DNA from: an uncultured Clostridium sp.
GTDB lineage: Bacteria; Bacillota; Clostridia; TANB77; CAG-508
Direction: 5' to 3'
Assembly (NCBI GenBank): GCA_900551615.1
Contig: URWN01000005.1
Location: 9,848-73,847, forward strand
DNA: 64,000 nt
Shown: positions 63,881 to 64,000 of the stretch, one piece after another
How positions within the stretch are numbered: position 1 is the first letter of the stretch
Layout: every line of letters begins with the position of its first letter
The notes under the pieces: generated by a model
Database searches by the model: none
Seen by the model: only the letters and a program-made list of their open reading frames with translations
What the model was told of the DNA's origin: nothing
Program-made: the position numbers and the translations under genes

Positions 63881-64000
63881 TATTTTCTTTTAATTTTCTT
63901 TATAACTTTATTTAATGTTTCCTTAATTAATCTAAAATTATCTTTTACATATATAATTAATATAATTATAGTAAATATTAATGATACTATATTTAAATTA
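63881..64000 (-). CDS. C-terminal end of a membrane protein, cut by window edge
   Basis: A minus-strand frame enters at the right edge and ends at TAG 63881. The 39 visible residues have a hydrophobic helix (VSLIFTIIILIIYV) followed by a Lys/Arg-rich tail, like the end of a flippase or polysaccharide-synthesis membrane protein. Short length limits confidence. Confidence 0.45.

Noticed and set aside
1..64000. Mycoplasma-type code (TGA as Trp)
   Set aside because: Trp is encoded by TGG in conserved places and TGA works as a stop, for example at 37135.

Overview
The window reads as a very AT-rich chromosome segment of a Gram-positive anaerobe of the class Clostridia, probably a gut lineage. The signs are strong AGGAGG-type ribosome sites, frequent TTG/GTG starts, a T-box leader, PadR and LCP proteins, a sortase, a cytoplasmic alpha-amylase and a thioredoxin reductase without the usual NADPH motifs. 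TGA is used as stop and TGG as Trp, so the code is standard. Species cannot be named from the sequence alone.

Region 1 (1-17157, minus strand) is one tightly packed string of 17 genes with gaps of at most 76 bases. It starts with a response regulator and histidine kinase and continues with one ABC exporter, four MFS proteins, two MATE-type proteins, two GNAT acetyltransferases, a GNAT_C acyltransferase, and HAD, HD, histidine-phosphatase and nucleotidase/nucleoside-hydrolase enzymes. It looks like a sensor-controlled export and small-molecule modification locus. Region 2 (17311-24021) holds a class B penicillin-binding protein, thioredoxin and a frameshifted thioredoxin reductase, a Qnr-like pentapeptide protein, diacylglycerol/undecaprenol kinase, a hemolysin III protein and alpha-amylase. 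Region 3 (24215-32661) holds two small orphan proteins, tyrS, a UPF0182 membrane protein, ftsY, an FtsW/RodA-like protein under a PadR repressor with a clear palindromic operator, and tRNA-Thr(CGT).

Region 4 (32662-38442) is an accessory island just downstream of the tRNA. It carries a large serine recombinase, TnpV, a small gene with an early stop, two paralogous class I glutamine amidotransferases, a 5'-nucleotidase, an orphan attenuator-like leader peptide and a frameshifted gene. Region 5 (38592-50979) has a Sel1-repeat protein, a hydrolase/MurF-like/Ddl operon, a CmpB-like membrane protein, a T-box-controlled DUF1653-ileS operon, a sortase and glmM.

Region 6 (51086-64000) is a cell-surface block. 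A CpsB-type phosphatase, BY-kinase, Wzz-like adaptor and LCP ligase lie next to a complete His-Xaa-Ser (Hxs) radical-SAM peptide-modification cluster: hxsB, hxsC, an A24 prepilin-peptidase-like protein, hxsD, the HxS-repeat substrate hxsA and a MORN-repeat protein, all behind one strong promoter. Beyond it are VanZ, a Wzz/kinase fusion with a broken P-loop, UDP-galactopyranose mutase and the tail of one more gene. The Hxs cluster with an embedded A24 peptidase is the most unusual system here. The TCS-led exporter string and the orphan leader peptide come next.
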